A stretch of 53,598 nt of DNA from Bacillota bacterium (lineage in GTDB: Bacteria; Bacillota; Clostridia; Peptostreptococcales; Anaerovoracaceae). This document shows, piece by piece, positions 26,901 to 34,167 of the stretch (the first letter of the stretch is position 1; every line of letters begins with the position of its first letter). The translations under genes and the position numbers were made by a program. The notes beneath the pieces were generated by a model. The model searched no databases. It saw only the letters and a list, made by a program, of their open reading frames with translations, and was not told the DNA's origin. The stretch covers positions 1-53,598 of the forward strand of contig JAUMVD010000008.1 in NCBI GenBank assembly GCA_030530285.1, read 5' to 3'.

Positions 26901-29900
26901 CATCGAGATCGAAGTGGCTGATTTCAAGAAGGTCAGCATCAGTTACGAGGTAGTCACAGATGACGGCGGCAATGCCGGCGATGTGATCAAGGCAACCTCA
27001 GAAGGCGTAAACATTGTCAATGGCAATACTTACACCGCGTACATTCCGATCGATTTCGAAGCTGTCGACCTTCCTGACAAGTATCAGGTAGACAAGTGGA
27101 CCGTATCTCAGAACGGCGGAAGCGAAGAGATTCTGGCCAAGGGATGGGAAGAGACCACGGCGACTCTGCCGTCACTTAATGCAGACACAGTTGTCAAGCT
27201 CTATCTCATCACCAGACCGACGCTGACATATGGCTCCGGTGACAACGGCAGCATGGTGAACACAGAAGGCCTGAACAGCGGTGATTACTTCTACAAGTTT
27301 AGGGCGACAGACCACAGCTTCACCATCAAGCCGGATAAGGGATATGAAGTCGATGAAATCAATATCACCGGAAATTACAGCGATGCCGTTACGGGAACCT
27401 CCGCAGGCACAAGTGATGTCACCCTCGATATCAAGGCACCTGAAGGCGGATTCAATTCAGACATCGAAGTAAATGTAACCTTTAAGGAGATACCATATAT
27501 CGCAGCCGATTACGCGCTCTTTGATATCGGCAATGGTACTCACGGTAAGATCAGCGCCGAAGTCGACAGGAATGGAGACGAGGATTACGCGGTCAGCACG
27601 GATCCTTCAGCAGAAGGCGGATCACTGACCAAGGTATACCGTGACAGCGTGATCACCATCACAGATGCGGTAGACGAAAACTACAGAATCAGTTCATGGA
27701 CTATCGGTGACATGGAAGTGCTCGGAAACGGCGAACTTCCGGACTATGTATCACTGGGAGCGACAGACAATGTGATCATCATCACAGTCACGCAGGAACT
27801 GATAGACGCGCTCAATGACGCAGGCGGACCTCTGGCTGTAGTCGCCACGAACAACATGACAGGAGGCATCCTGACATACGGCGCCAAGGACAACCAGGGC
27901 GGATCTGTTACCGCTGCCGATGCGGACGGAGCAGATGTGCGCTACGGTACGATCTTTGGTGAAGCGGTAGAGGTTACATTCGAAGCGGTCCCTGAAGACG
28001 GCAGTGACATCACGGATTGGGAGGTCAACGGAGTTTCCCAGGGCGTAGATGAAGCCGTATTCACATATACCACAGATCCTGAAGCGGATATAGACGTGCG
28101 GGCGGTATTCAAGGCCCTTGAGCCTGTACAGACATTCGCGCTGAATTATGGAGCAGTTTCCGATGACGAAGACGATGCTCACGGGAGCATCACCGCAGTA
28201 GTAAGCAAGATGCCGGAGAAACCGGCCAAGGGTTATTACAGCACAGCCGACTACAATGAGGGCGATCTGATCGCATCCGGTAAACTGCTTGATGAGACAA
28301 CAGGCATCACCCTCACCGCGACTCCGCAGGAAGGCTACATCGTCAAAGGCTGGTACAGCGATCCTGATTGCACAGCAGAACTCCCAGGCAGCGCAGAAGA
28401 ACTGAATGAATACCAGATCGAATCGCTCTCAGAGAACACAGACGTTTATGTGAAGTTCGTCAGGATCAAGGAGTTCACAATCAGCGTTGCCAAGGACGGA
28501 ACCGGCAGCGGAACCTTCCAGGTCTTTGTTGACGGAACCAAACTTGAGGAAGGAGACTTCACAACGCTGACAGACGATGCCGCGACATTTGATGTAGCGC
28601 GCCACAGTGAGGTCAAGATCACCGGACTCCCGGATGAAAGCAACTACGTTGCGAAGTGGAACGGTGAACCGGCTGACAGTGACAGCTATATCATAGAGGA
28701 CGTGACGGCAGATGCTGATGTCAAGCTGACGATCATGCCGGCGAAGCTGGTGGATGTCAGATTCAATCTGCCTGATGGATATCAGGACGATGAAGGAACT
28801 GTCATGATCGGAAACGGCGATAATCAGGAGAAGATCAATGCCGTCAACAATAAGGTGAGAATCATATCAGGCAAAGATGCCGAGTTTACGATCATGCCGC
28901 ATGAAGGTCAGATGGTAGACAGCTGGAAGATAGCCTACGGCGACGGCACCGTTGAAGAGGGCGAAGCGTTGGGTCTGGACAATACGATTCAGGTCAAAGG
29001 CCTCGCGCAGAGCCTGACCGTAACCGTTACGGTCAGAGGCATCGCAGCCTACAATCTGCCAACGGACGGAGATCACTATGCAATCTCTGATATGAAGAAG
29101 ATCCCGGATACGCTCCAGGGCGAAGAATATGCAAACAAGATCAGAGAAGGAGGGACGGCATCCTTCACAGTAACTCCGGAGGAAGGATACGCAATAGAAT
29201 CTATTTCAGACGGAAACACAGATGAAGAAGCAGGATCCAATATCGTAGCTGCCAAGGCAGATGAAGACGGAAGCTGGAAGGTCAAAGTCTCTAATGTCAT
29301 GGCGGATATCGATCTCAACGTCAAGATCGTCAAAGTCTATACCGTTACGATTGAGGAGAGCGAGTTCGGAGAAGTGACCGTTAAGGACGCAGACGGCAAT
29401 GCCATCAAGTCCGGCGACAAGGTCAAGGAAGGAACGGAAATAACGGCTGAAGCTGCGGCATTTGACAGATGTGAATTCTCATACTGGAACGAACCATTTG
29501 CTGGCGCGGAACCGACTGTTTCAGCGGAAATAAATTCCGACATGACGATCGGAGGAACGTTCGTAAGACTCCCTCTGATGGCTAAAGTCAAAGTTGCGAC
29601 AAAAGCCGCGACGGTCAGTTGGACGAAGGTCTACGGCGCCGACAGGTATCTGGTATACTTCGAGCTTTGCAACGGCGAATCGTTTGTAAAGGCTCCGAAG
29701 ATTGCGGCAGCGAACAAAACTTCACTTAAGATCAAGAAGCTTAAGAAGAAAAAGTACTACAAGTTCAAAGTCGTAGCGCAGGCAGAAATAGATGGCGAAT
29801 TCGTTGATATCGGCAAGAGCGAGGCTGGACATATCGCGCTCAAGAAAAACAAGAAATATACGAATCCTAAGTCCATCAAACTGAATGCAACCGCTGCGGA

Positions 29901-30132
29901 AATAAACGTAGACGAGACATTCACGGTCGAGGCGAAGATCAAGAAAGTCAAAGCCAAGAAAAAACTTCTGGATGCAGGACATGCACCGGAAAAGAGATAT
30001 AGAAGCAGCAATTCTGATGTAGCTTCTGTAGACCAGAGCGGCGTGATCACCGCGAATAAACCGGGCAAGTGCAGAGTTTACGTTCAGGCAGTAAACGGTC
30101 TGTGGACAGAAGTGAAAGTTACAGTAAAATAG
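20968..30132 (+). CDS. Giant secreted repeat protein (3,054 aa): beta-propeller, FN3/Ig, InlB-type repeats, Big2
   Basis: Signal peptide about 1-41. Residues about 195-460 hold FG-GAP/VCBS-like calcium-site repeats (DFDGDGDDELAVF, DLDRDGMDDLVVA, DIDYDGFPEIVAAG), probably a beta-propeller. About 630-900 is rich in alternating Ser/Thr-hydrophobic strands (TSQTSSVSAGVVVSADLTLS, HEWEWEYEEE) that recall aerolysin/ETX-MTX2 proteins. FN3 follows about 925-1030, Ig-like 1030-1120, a divergent stretch, Big_3-like about 1400-1500, about twelve divergent InlB B-like repeats about 1710-2865 (each opening with a beta strand and -G-NG- turn, with W-x-V/I near the end), FN3 about 2870-2960, and Big2 about 2970-3054. 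There is no LPXTG or C-terminal membrane helix. An AAAGGAG site precedes the ATG. Likely an adhesin or pore-forming/effector surface protein. Confidence 0.85.
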   Translation: MFGRQAGKQVLLKRMLVIMTSLVLVTSMSVVLPAWKASAAEKDQYGFDISTPADFDANDGQNPYGEGKQPIGIKHETFIAWQEGGGYQASVYNFNNRSGVEDAKAPHGDTKIRNITGSHSGRFTNAVAYDAKDSGKKNYTAEVEVHRDGNKAYINILKRNAETGGDKKLVSFYVGEGDNATWFDGIEQWAYKAYFQITAGDFDGDGDDELAVFIPDRDGTYIAILNGRDLSTIRTISLEDQVGSLAWKLATKYDATNKRMANAMVQCNLDAADLDRDGMDDLVVATFFGDIKEDRDSANFSGRATKIGVYNHARSGYPSKMWYLETPKMDDPEKDDSQNKFNMRACDISCGDIDYDGFPEIVAAGFYTYSSIGDNPGDRDRVRDENFLTATIKYTPGENGGFDSEPTYQFLAFDPFTEDGVGTYTDRDDQHGPPALCCVAMNGRNAKESIFLNGTFYDHDGTKFKAVKTADVASESDNAIGSTSLSNTWFDEAVAGNFDSNELGVEQVLWTAGYKQDSVEKYYYRVYYAGYTAEEKNGMVTVATDEENGGYIFLQSGAKNGGSRDGKTFVDWTAKSDGPSIAIAAVDADNDTDIFEFQSKEYTYANPEVMALLQAAPYFGDLDEAGYGYGDNCSTSIGKSYEEGHSTSQTSSVSAGVVVSADLTLSCFKVSAEASFTHEWEWEYEEETHQSWTWEVENTGKTNKVVLTRTPLVMYYYDVYSPAKGGGVEKHNMALGIPREPAMMVMNVDKYNEMAKTDPTKTADDLITTGSSGVERCVPGQPDSYPKSNIGLKNCVTSNKAPWRVENDGSYTTAQAFEEGNGTSDTQTYSNNLEGTLKYGFSVEGAGNGFEMLWGGSVGGGWGGGETTTKMESVTKSGSVASPPAVEGMSYGFTWQLATWSDAIGADKSQNIPVVGYIVTDIDEPLSIPRNVSIESVTKDTIVVDWEQGYKRPTGYEVYQYIEDPVTGPEYIFLGSTDADTTKFTADKLAPETEYQFSIRAYKHDGSRMEYSMYTNPVAATTQGDSEMPIITSQPEDQYVLTGETATFSVTAKPSENASEITYMWQKKDPATNKWVNGVRTPTLTLENVTNDMDGYQYRVVVGELLKGSSQKVNIYSNVATLHVGRSTTETAATAINTDSRDPNEFQGQNRGWAGKSEIQTVQDGTKEIDREIEVTIGDDTKTFIVINNEESDDPDPEYIYNLKDTNEYYALTDFDEDAMTASAMKLLIQDKKHFESDLEPDIWKDLTSDDLVIVPSENPATATIGGKTYEIFQYKSELYFKGNGGWFEFASDGDGNVVLRQVQDTLVLPNLESDAEPYKVATETIGGNTYYLMVPDGNEYTADSYTAYKPVDPGVDKYYYKKADNTLSEIVEVKPDGSYSTEDGTVNAVPGSAVQDEVPNMVDQTVTSDGDEVTLTATVTPKSAGASKDGVVVFNIRNTNTGTEATVSATADSTVVATATWMPDAPGTYEITAVFGGNDSTITSSGTTIYYAFDKDQDDPTAANIYALSADSAIYGDRIKMKLEEINFTAGGEENHIDMTSYDGISYQVAYNDLSGELQEVDLSGNTFTPVMTGKHVFVAKEGDKTLASCTVNVIKRPITLTAPSKNGLSAASNPDKIPNIADVDVAYTDDDSKPAIVAADQNKLKIEDIFDVISEPALSADSPAGTYQTTVAYKTDEDSQALVNEFAMKYNPTFEDGYFIVEAGVFNVTYEAGSNGTVRGFQGDNMRAFDSGAPLLEGTKITLSATPDENFKVDEWIVKDKDGNELQAGTDYVIDGDDIVIDGLSQGINAKATFEPSAYRLTFEAEDNGAIEGHYYKNESAGSPMTSPETVATGKSVILTAIPDEGYVVKQWNISKDGADPEVYKEDGKVFTDDELILEKLDANTKVTVEFEKEAFFNVTAKFVDENGVESPAGEINIEGLQDNGTAKKGSKITFTTDLPDNIIIKEWRQVSGSESTVLQGSKETYKINSVQEDINIEIEVADFKKVSISYEVVTDDGGNAGDVIKATSEGVNIVNGNTYTAYIPIDFEAVDLPDKYQVDKWTVSQNGGSEEILAKGWEETTATLPSLNADTVVKLYLITRPTLTYGSGDNGSMVNTEGLNSGDYFYKFRATDHSFTIKPDKGYEVDEINITGNYSDAVTGTSAGTSDVTLDIKAPEGGFNSDIEVNVTFKEIPYIAADYALFDIGNGTHGKISAEVDRNGDEDYAVSTDPSAEGGSLTKVYRDSVITITDAVDENYRISSWTIGDMEVLGNGELPDYVSLGATDNVIIITVTQELIDALNDAGGPLAVVATNNMTGGILTYGAKDNQGGSVTAADADGADVRYGTIFGEAVEVTFEAVPEDGSDITDWEVNGVSQGVDEAVFTYTTDPEADIDVRAVFKALEPVQTFALNYGAVSDDEDDAHGSITAVVSKMPEKPAKGYYSTADYNEGDLIASGKLLDETTGITLTATPQEGYIVKGWYSDPDCTAELPGSAEELNEYQIESLSENTDVYVKFVRIKEFTISVAKDGTGSGTFQVFVDGTKLEEGDFTTLTDDAATFDVARHSEVKITGLPDESNYVAKWNGEPADSDSYIIEDVTADADVKLTIMPAKLVDVRFNLPDGYQDDEGTVMIGNGDNQEKINAVNNKVRIISGKDAEFTIMPHEGQMVDSWKIAYGDGTVEEGEALGLDNTIQVKGLAQSLTVTVTVRGIAAYNLPTDGDHYAISDMKKIPDTLQGEEYANKIREGGTASFTVTPEEGYAIESISDGNTDEEAGSNIVAAKADEDGSWKVKVSNVMADIDLNVKIVKVYTVTIEESEFGEVTVKDADGNAIKSGDKVKEGTEITAEAAAFDRCEFSYWNEPFAGAEPTVSAEINSDMTIGGTFVRLPLMAKVKVATKAATVSWTKVYGADRYLVYFELCNGESFVKAPKIAAANKTSLKIKKLKKKKYYKFKVVAQAEIDGEFVDIGKSEAGHIALKKNKKYTNPKSIKLNATAAEINVDETFTVEAKIKKVKAKKKLLDAGHAPEKRYRSSNSDVASVDQSGVITANKPGKCRVYVQAVNGLWTEVKVTVK

Positions 30133-30144
30133 CATTGTTATATG

Positions 30145-30168
30145 GGGCTGATGCGAATGCATCAGCCC
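30145..30168 (+). terminator. Hairpin after the giant gene
   Basis: GGGCTGATGC/GCATCAGCCC with a 4-nt loop, then TATTG; the T-run is weak. Located 12 bp after the stop codon. Confidence 0.6.
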
Positions 30169-30277
30169 TATTGCTGTACACAGTTGACCGGTCACAGGTG
30201 CCCGGTCACAGCTAACCGGCCGATTTACACCGATTCAAGCAAAATTCATCCTTTGCGGTGTAGTAAAATTTCCAAAT

Positions 30278-30320
30278 CCCACCGATCAGATCATATCTGA
30301 GCAGAATCGGTGGAGTTTTT
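30278..30320 (+). terminator. Intrinsic terminator upstream of gdpP
   Basis: CCACCGAT pairs with ATCGGTGG and is followed by AGTTTTT. A related weaker hairpin (TTTACACCG with CGGTGTAGTAAA, about 30224-30269) precedes it. Together they separate the giant gene from gdpP. Confidence 0.65.
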
Positions 30321-30396
30321 ATGTGATCTCGTCAACACGGCGTCAACAAACCCCACCTAAATCCTGTCCAATGCTCATGATTAAAAATTTTAGGTG

Positions 30397-30468
30397 GAAA
30401 ACGCCTGTAGAGAATGTCCGGCAGGAAGCATTCAATGAGAAAACGCCTGTAGAGAACGTCCGGCAGGA
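30397..30468. repeat. Two 30-bp direct repeats with a 12-bp spacer
   Basis: The unit GAAAACGCCTGTAGAGAAYG followed by TCCGGCAGGA occurs at 30397-30426 and 30439-30468, differing at one base. It stands between the terminators and the gdpP promoter. Function unknown; only two copies are present. Confidence 0.7.
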
Positions 30469-30501
30469 TACAGCCACTGAGCCCCCTACGCCTATTTGAT
30501 T

Positions 30502-30529
30502 TTGCATACAATGGCCTTTGTGATATAAT
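30502..30529 (+). promoter_or_regulatory. Promoter of gdpP-rplI-dnaB
   Basis: TTGCAT (30502-30507), 16-bp spacer, TATAAT (30524-30529) with an upstream TGA giving an extended -10. About 60 bp before the gdpP start. Confidence 0.6.
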
Positions 30530-30589
30530 ATACGTTACGAAAATATGCCTGTAAATCAATCTGACGGGCATTGCTTTCAGGAGAATGAG

Positions 30590-32347
30590 ATGTATATAGG
30601 AAGAATAGAAAGGCTGCTTGCCTATTACACGCCGCTTCCGATGTGTATCGTCAGCGCGCAGGGCAAGGTCACCAGAGCCAGCCAGAAAATCGCAGAAGTA
30701 TTTAAATATGACGGAATCATCGATCTGGATATTTTCGTGCTAACGGGGATCAAGTTCCAGGAAATCGAGAAAGCCGCCAGAGAAGAGTATCCGCTGTTCA
30801 TAGAAAGAAACGACAGGGTATTCAGAATTACCAGCAGTTTTCTGGGAGAAACAGAAGGCGCATCTGTCATGTTGTTCTTCACGGATATCACCGGGTACAA
30901 CCGGCTGAAGTCACAGTATCTGGAAGAGAGAGTATGTCTGGCGTTAGTGAATGTCGACAATTATGACGAACTGGCCGCCAGCGAAGGCAGCCAGCATGAG
31001 CGCAGGGTCGCGGCCGAGATCGAGAGATTTATCCGCAAGTGGGCGGCCGACATGAAGGCCATGGTGGTCAAATACAGAGACGCCTCCTACGAAGTGGTAC
31101 TGACCAATAAAGACGTCCAAAAGCTCATCGACGAGAAATTCAAAGTGCTGGATGAAGTCAGAGAACTGGAAACAGACGCGGACTTCCCGGTAACGCTGAG
31201 CATAGGCATCGGCGTAGGCAATAAATCTCTGGCGGAGCTGGACGATTACGCCCAGGACGCGCTGGATATGGCGCTGGGCCGCGGCGGCGACCAGGCAGTC
31301 GTGAAGAACGGCACAAGTTTCGAATATTACGGCGGCAAGACCCAGAGTGTCGAGAAGAATAACAAGGGTAAGTCGAGAGTCATCGCGCTGGCGCTCAAGA
31401 CGCTGATATCCCAGTCATCCAAGGTCTTCATTATGGGACACAAGAACCCGGACATGGACTGCTTCGGCGCGTCCCTCGGCGTATACAGAATCGCCCTCGC
31501 AGCAGGCAAGGATCCGTATATCATACTGGGTGAATACAACGAAACCATGAACGACATGGTGGCGGACGCCAGAGCCGATGACGCCTATCAGATCATTTCC
31601 GAGGAAAGGGCTTTGCAGCTGGTGGATGATCAGTCTGTGGTCATCGTCGTGGACGTACACAGACCGGGCATCGTTGAATCCATAGAACTGATCAACAGGG
31701 TGCAGAGACTGGCGGTAATCGACCACCACAGGAAGGCGTCGGACGCCTTGCCGAATCAGACCATATCATACATGGAATCCTACGCCTCATCAGCTTCAGA
31801 GCTGGTAACGGAGATGCTCCAGTATGTCATAGAAAAGAAGGAACTGGAAAAAATCGAGGCGGACGCCCTTTTGGCCGGCATCATGCTGGATACCAACAGA
31901 TTCGCGGTAAAGGCCGGCGTCAGAACCTTTGAAGCGGCATCATGGCTTAAGAGAGCCGGAGCGGATCTGCAGACGGTGAGAAGGTACTTCCAGGACAACG
32001 CGTCCAACTTCAGAGCCAAGGCGGCGGGCGTTGCGGGAGCCAGAATCCTCGACGGCGGCATCGCCATGTCGGTTTGCGAAGGCCAGAACATCAACTCACA
32101 GATCATCAATTCTCAGGTTGCCGATGAACTGCTGACCATCAAAGGCATCGAAGCCAGCTTCGTAGCCGGGATGGACGAAAACGGCAAGACCGTGGTAAGC
32201 GCCAGGTCCCTGGGAAATATAAATGTACAGAGCATCATGGAACACTTCGGCGGCGGCGGACATCTGAACACCGCAGGAGCCAAAGTCTCAGTTTCGCCGG
32301 AACAAATTTTGAGCGAAATCGAAGAATTCTTAAAAACTTCACAATAG
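30590..32347 (+). CDS. gdpP: Cyclic-di-AMP phosphodiesterase, GdpP family, lacking N-terminal membrane helices
   Basis: 585 residues from the ATG at 30590, which has a CAGGAG site 7 bp away; the open frame begins at 30545 but has no ribosome site. PAS-like domain about 10-105, degenerate GGDEF about 115-245, DHH phosphoesterase about 275-440 (HKNPDMDCFGA, VVDVHRP, VIDHHRKASD) and DHHA1 with the glycine loop FGGGGHLNTAGA near the C-terminus. Typical GdpP has about 655-660 residues with two N-terminal membrane helices; here they are absent and the chain is about 70 residues shorter. It hydrolyses c-di-AMP. Followed by rplI and dnaB as in other Bacillota. Confidence 0.9.
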   Translation: MYIGRIERLLAYYTPLPMCIVSAQGKVTRASQKIAEVFKYDGIIDLDIFVLTGIKFQEIEKAAREEYPLFIERNDRVFRITSSFLGETEGASVMLFFTDITGYNRLKSQYLEERVCLALVNVDNYDELAASEGSQHERRVAAEIERFIRKWAADMKAMVVKYRDASYEVVLTNKDVQKLIDEKFKVLDEVRELETDADFPVTLSIGIGVGNKSLAELDDYAQDALDMALGRGGDQAVVKNGTSFEYYGGKTQSVEKNNKGKSRVIALALKTLISQSSKVFIMGHKNPDMDCFGASLGVYRIALAAGKDPYIILGEYNETMNDMVADARADDAYQIISEERALQLVDDQSVVIVVDVHRPGIVESIELINRVQRLAVIDHHRKASDALPNQTISYMESYASSASELVTEMLQYVIEKKELEKIEADALLAGIMLDTNRFAVKAGVRTFEAASWLKRAGADLQTVRRYFQDNASNFRAKAAGVAGARILDGGIAMSVCEGQNINSQIINSQVADELLTIKGIEASFVAGMDENGKTVVSARSLGNINVQSIMEHFGGGGHLNTAGAKVSVSPEQILSEIEEFLKTSQ

Positions 32348-32358
32348 GAGGGTAAAAT

Positions 32359-32802
32359 ATGATCGTAATACTGACGAAAGACGTAAAAGGTACCGGTAAA
32401 GCGGGAGATGTAGTCAAAGTAAGCGACGGATATGCCAGAAATCAGCTCATACCAAAGGGCTTTGCCAAAGAAGCGACAGAGGGTAACGTCAGAAGCCTGG
32501 AAAAACAAAAGGCCATAGCGGCAAAGAAGCACGCCGAACAAAAGGCTGCCGCCGAAGAACAGGCGGCGAAGCTGGAGAAAGTGACACTGGTAGTAGCTTC
32601 TAAGGGCGGAGAGAACGGGAAGCTGTTCGGCTCCATCACTTCAAAGGATATCGCAGAGGCCCTGGAAAGCCAGGAAGGCATCAAGGTCGACAAAAAGAAA
32701 ATCGACATGGCCGGACCGATCAAGCAGGCCGGCATGACAGAGGTAACAGTGAAGCTGTTCCCTGAAGTATCCGCCAAAATGAAGGTAAACGTTACCGTCT
32801 AA
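32359..32802 (+). CDS. rplI: 50S ribosomal protein L9
   Basis: 147 residues, usual length. N-terminal signature GTGKAGDVVKVSDGYARNQLIPKG (rRNA-binding head) followed by a long helix rich in Ala/Lys/Glu and a C-terminal domain (GGENGKLFGSITSKDIAEAL). An AGGAGGG site precedes the ATG. Confidence 0.97.
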   Translation: MIVILTKDVKGTGKAGDVVKVSDGYARNQLIPKGFAKEATEGNVRSLEKQKAIAAKKHAEQKAAAEEQAAKLEKVTLVVASKGGENGKLFGSITSKDIAEALESQEGIKVDKKKIDMAGPIKQAGMTEVTVKLFPEVSAKMKVNVTV

Positions 32803-32817
32803 TCATTGGAGAGAACC

Positions 32818-34155
32818 ATGGAAGAAAGAATCCCTCCGCACAGTCTGGAAGCGGAACAATCTGTTTTAGGCGCGTCCCTGCTTTCAAAGGACGCACTGTA
32901 TGAGGTTCTGGAAATCGTCAGAGCCGATGATTTCTATGACGAAAATAACAAAGAAATATTCAGAGCCATCGTTGAGCTGAGTAAGAGAAATGCGCCCATC
33001 GACGCGCTGACCGTTTCCGAAGAGCTTAAGAAGCGAAACAGCCTGAAGATGGTAGGCGGCAGAGGATATATCACATCCCTTTCGGGACAGACCCCTACCA
33101 CGGCTAACGCCGGAGAATACGCCAAGATCGTAGCTGAGAAGGCCTCGATCAGAAGGCTCATTAAGGTCGCCGACGATGTTTCGGCCAAGGGCTACGACGA
33201 TGAGATGGACGCCGGGAGCATCATGGACTATGCCGAAAGCGGCATATTCGAGATCTCACAGCAAAGGCATAAGGGCAAGTATGTCCATATCAAGGACGTA
33301 CTTCTCGAAAACATAGAGATCATTGACGAAGCCTCCAAGCACGAAGGGGGCATCACCGGCATCACGACAGGATTCAGAGAACTGGACAATAAGACTTCGG
33401 GATGGCAGAAATCCGACCTGATCATCCTGGCGGCAAGACCGGCCATGGGTAAGACAGCCTTTGCATTATCTCTGGCGCTGAACGCTGCCATCAAAGGCCG
33501 CGCGTCTATCATGCTGTTCAGCATGGAGATGGCGAAGGAGCAGCTGGGGCAGAGACTTTTGGCCATGGAGTCAAAGGTCGACATGCAAAAGCTCAAGACC
33601 GGCAAGCTGGACAGACGCGACTGGGATGACATCAATATGGCCCTCGACGTACTTTCGGGCACCGATATCAATATAGACGATACAGCGGGCATCAGCATCA
33701 TGGAGATGAAGAGCAAATGCCGCAGGATGAAAGCAGAAAAGGGCCTGGATCTGGTGATCATTGACTACCTGCAGCTGATGAACCCGGAAGGAAGGGCGGA
33801 TTCCAGGACACAGGAGATCTCGGTGATTTCCAGAAACCTGAAGCTTTTGGCCAGAGAACTGGATTGCCCTGTCCTGGTACTCTCACAGCTTTCGAGAGCG
33901 CCGGAACAGAGAACAGATCACAGACCGATGCTCTCCGACTTGAGAGAATCGGGCTCGATCGAACAGGATGCGGATATCGTCATATTCCTGTACAGAGATG
34001 AATACTATAATGAAGACACGGAAGCACCGGGCGAGTGTGAGGTAATCCTTGCCAAGCAGAGAAGCGGTCCGACGGGCACCATCAAGGTGGCATGGCTCGA
34101 CAAGATAACCAAGTTCGTGGACAGCGCCGGTCCCGGCAGCATCCCGAGCTTCTGA
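32818..34155 (+). CDS. dnaB: Replicative DNA helicase
   Basis: 445 residues from the ATG at 32818 (GGAGAG site); a TTG four codons earlier is not needed. N-terminal DnaB domain (RIPPHSLEAEQSVLGA), then the RecA-type ATPase: Walker A AARPAMGKTAFAL, Walker B LVIIDYLQLM, and the SQLSRAPEQR-DHRPMLSDLRESG motif. Unwinds DNA at the replication fork. In other Clostridia the gene after rplI is often lon-like or dnaB, so the order is normal. Confidence 0.97.
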   Translation: MEERIPPHSLEAEQSVLGASLLSKDALYEVLEIVRADDFYDENNKEIFRAIVELSKRNAPIDALTVSEELKKRNSLKMVGGRGYITSLSGQTPTTANAGEYAKIVAEKASIRRLIKVADDVSAKGYDDEMDAGSIMDYAESGIFEISQQRHKGKYVHIKDVLLENIEIIDEASKHEGGITGITTGFRELDNKTSGWQKSDLIILAARPAMGKTAFALSLALNAAIKGRASIMLFSMEMAKEQLGQRLLAMESKVDMQKLKTGKLDRRDWDDINMALDVLSGTDINIDDTAGISIMEMKSKCRRMKAEKGLDLVIIDYLQLMNPEGRADSRTQEISVISRNLKLLARELDCPVLVLSQLSRAPEQRTDHRPMLSDLRESGSIEQDADIVIFLYRDEYYNEDTEAPGECEVILAKQRSGPTGTIKVAWLDKITKFVDSAGPGSIPSF

Positions 34156-34167
34156 TCCGGAGAATAG

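Noticed and set aside
30397..30468. Possible CRISPR array
   Set aside because: Only two repeat units with a 12-bp spacer, no cas gene nearby, and spacer far shorter than normal.
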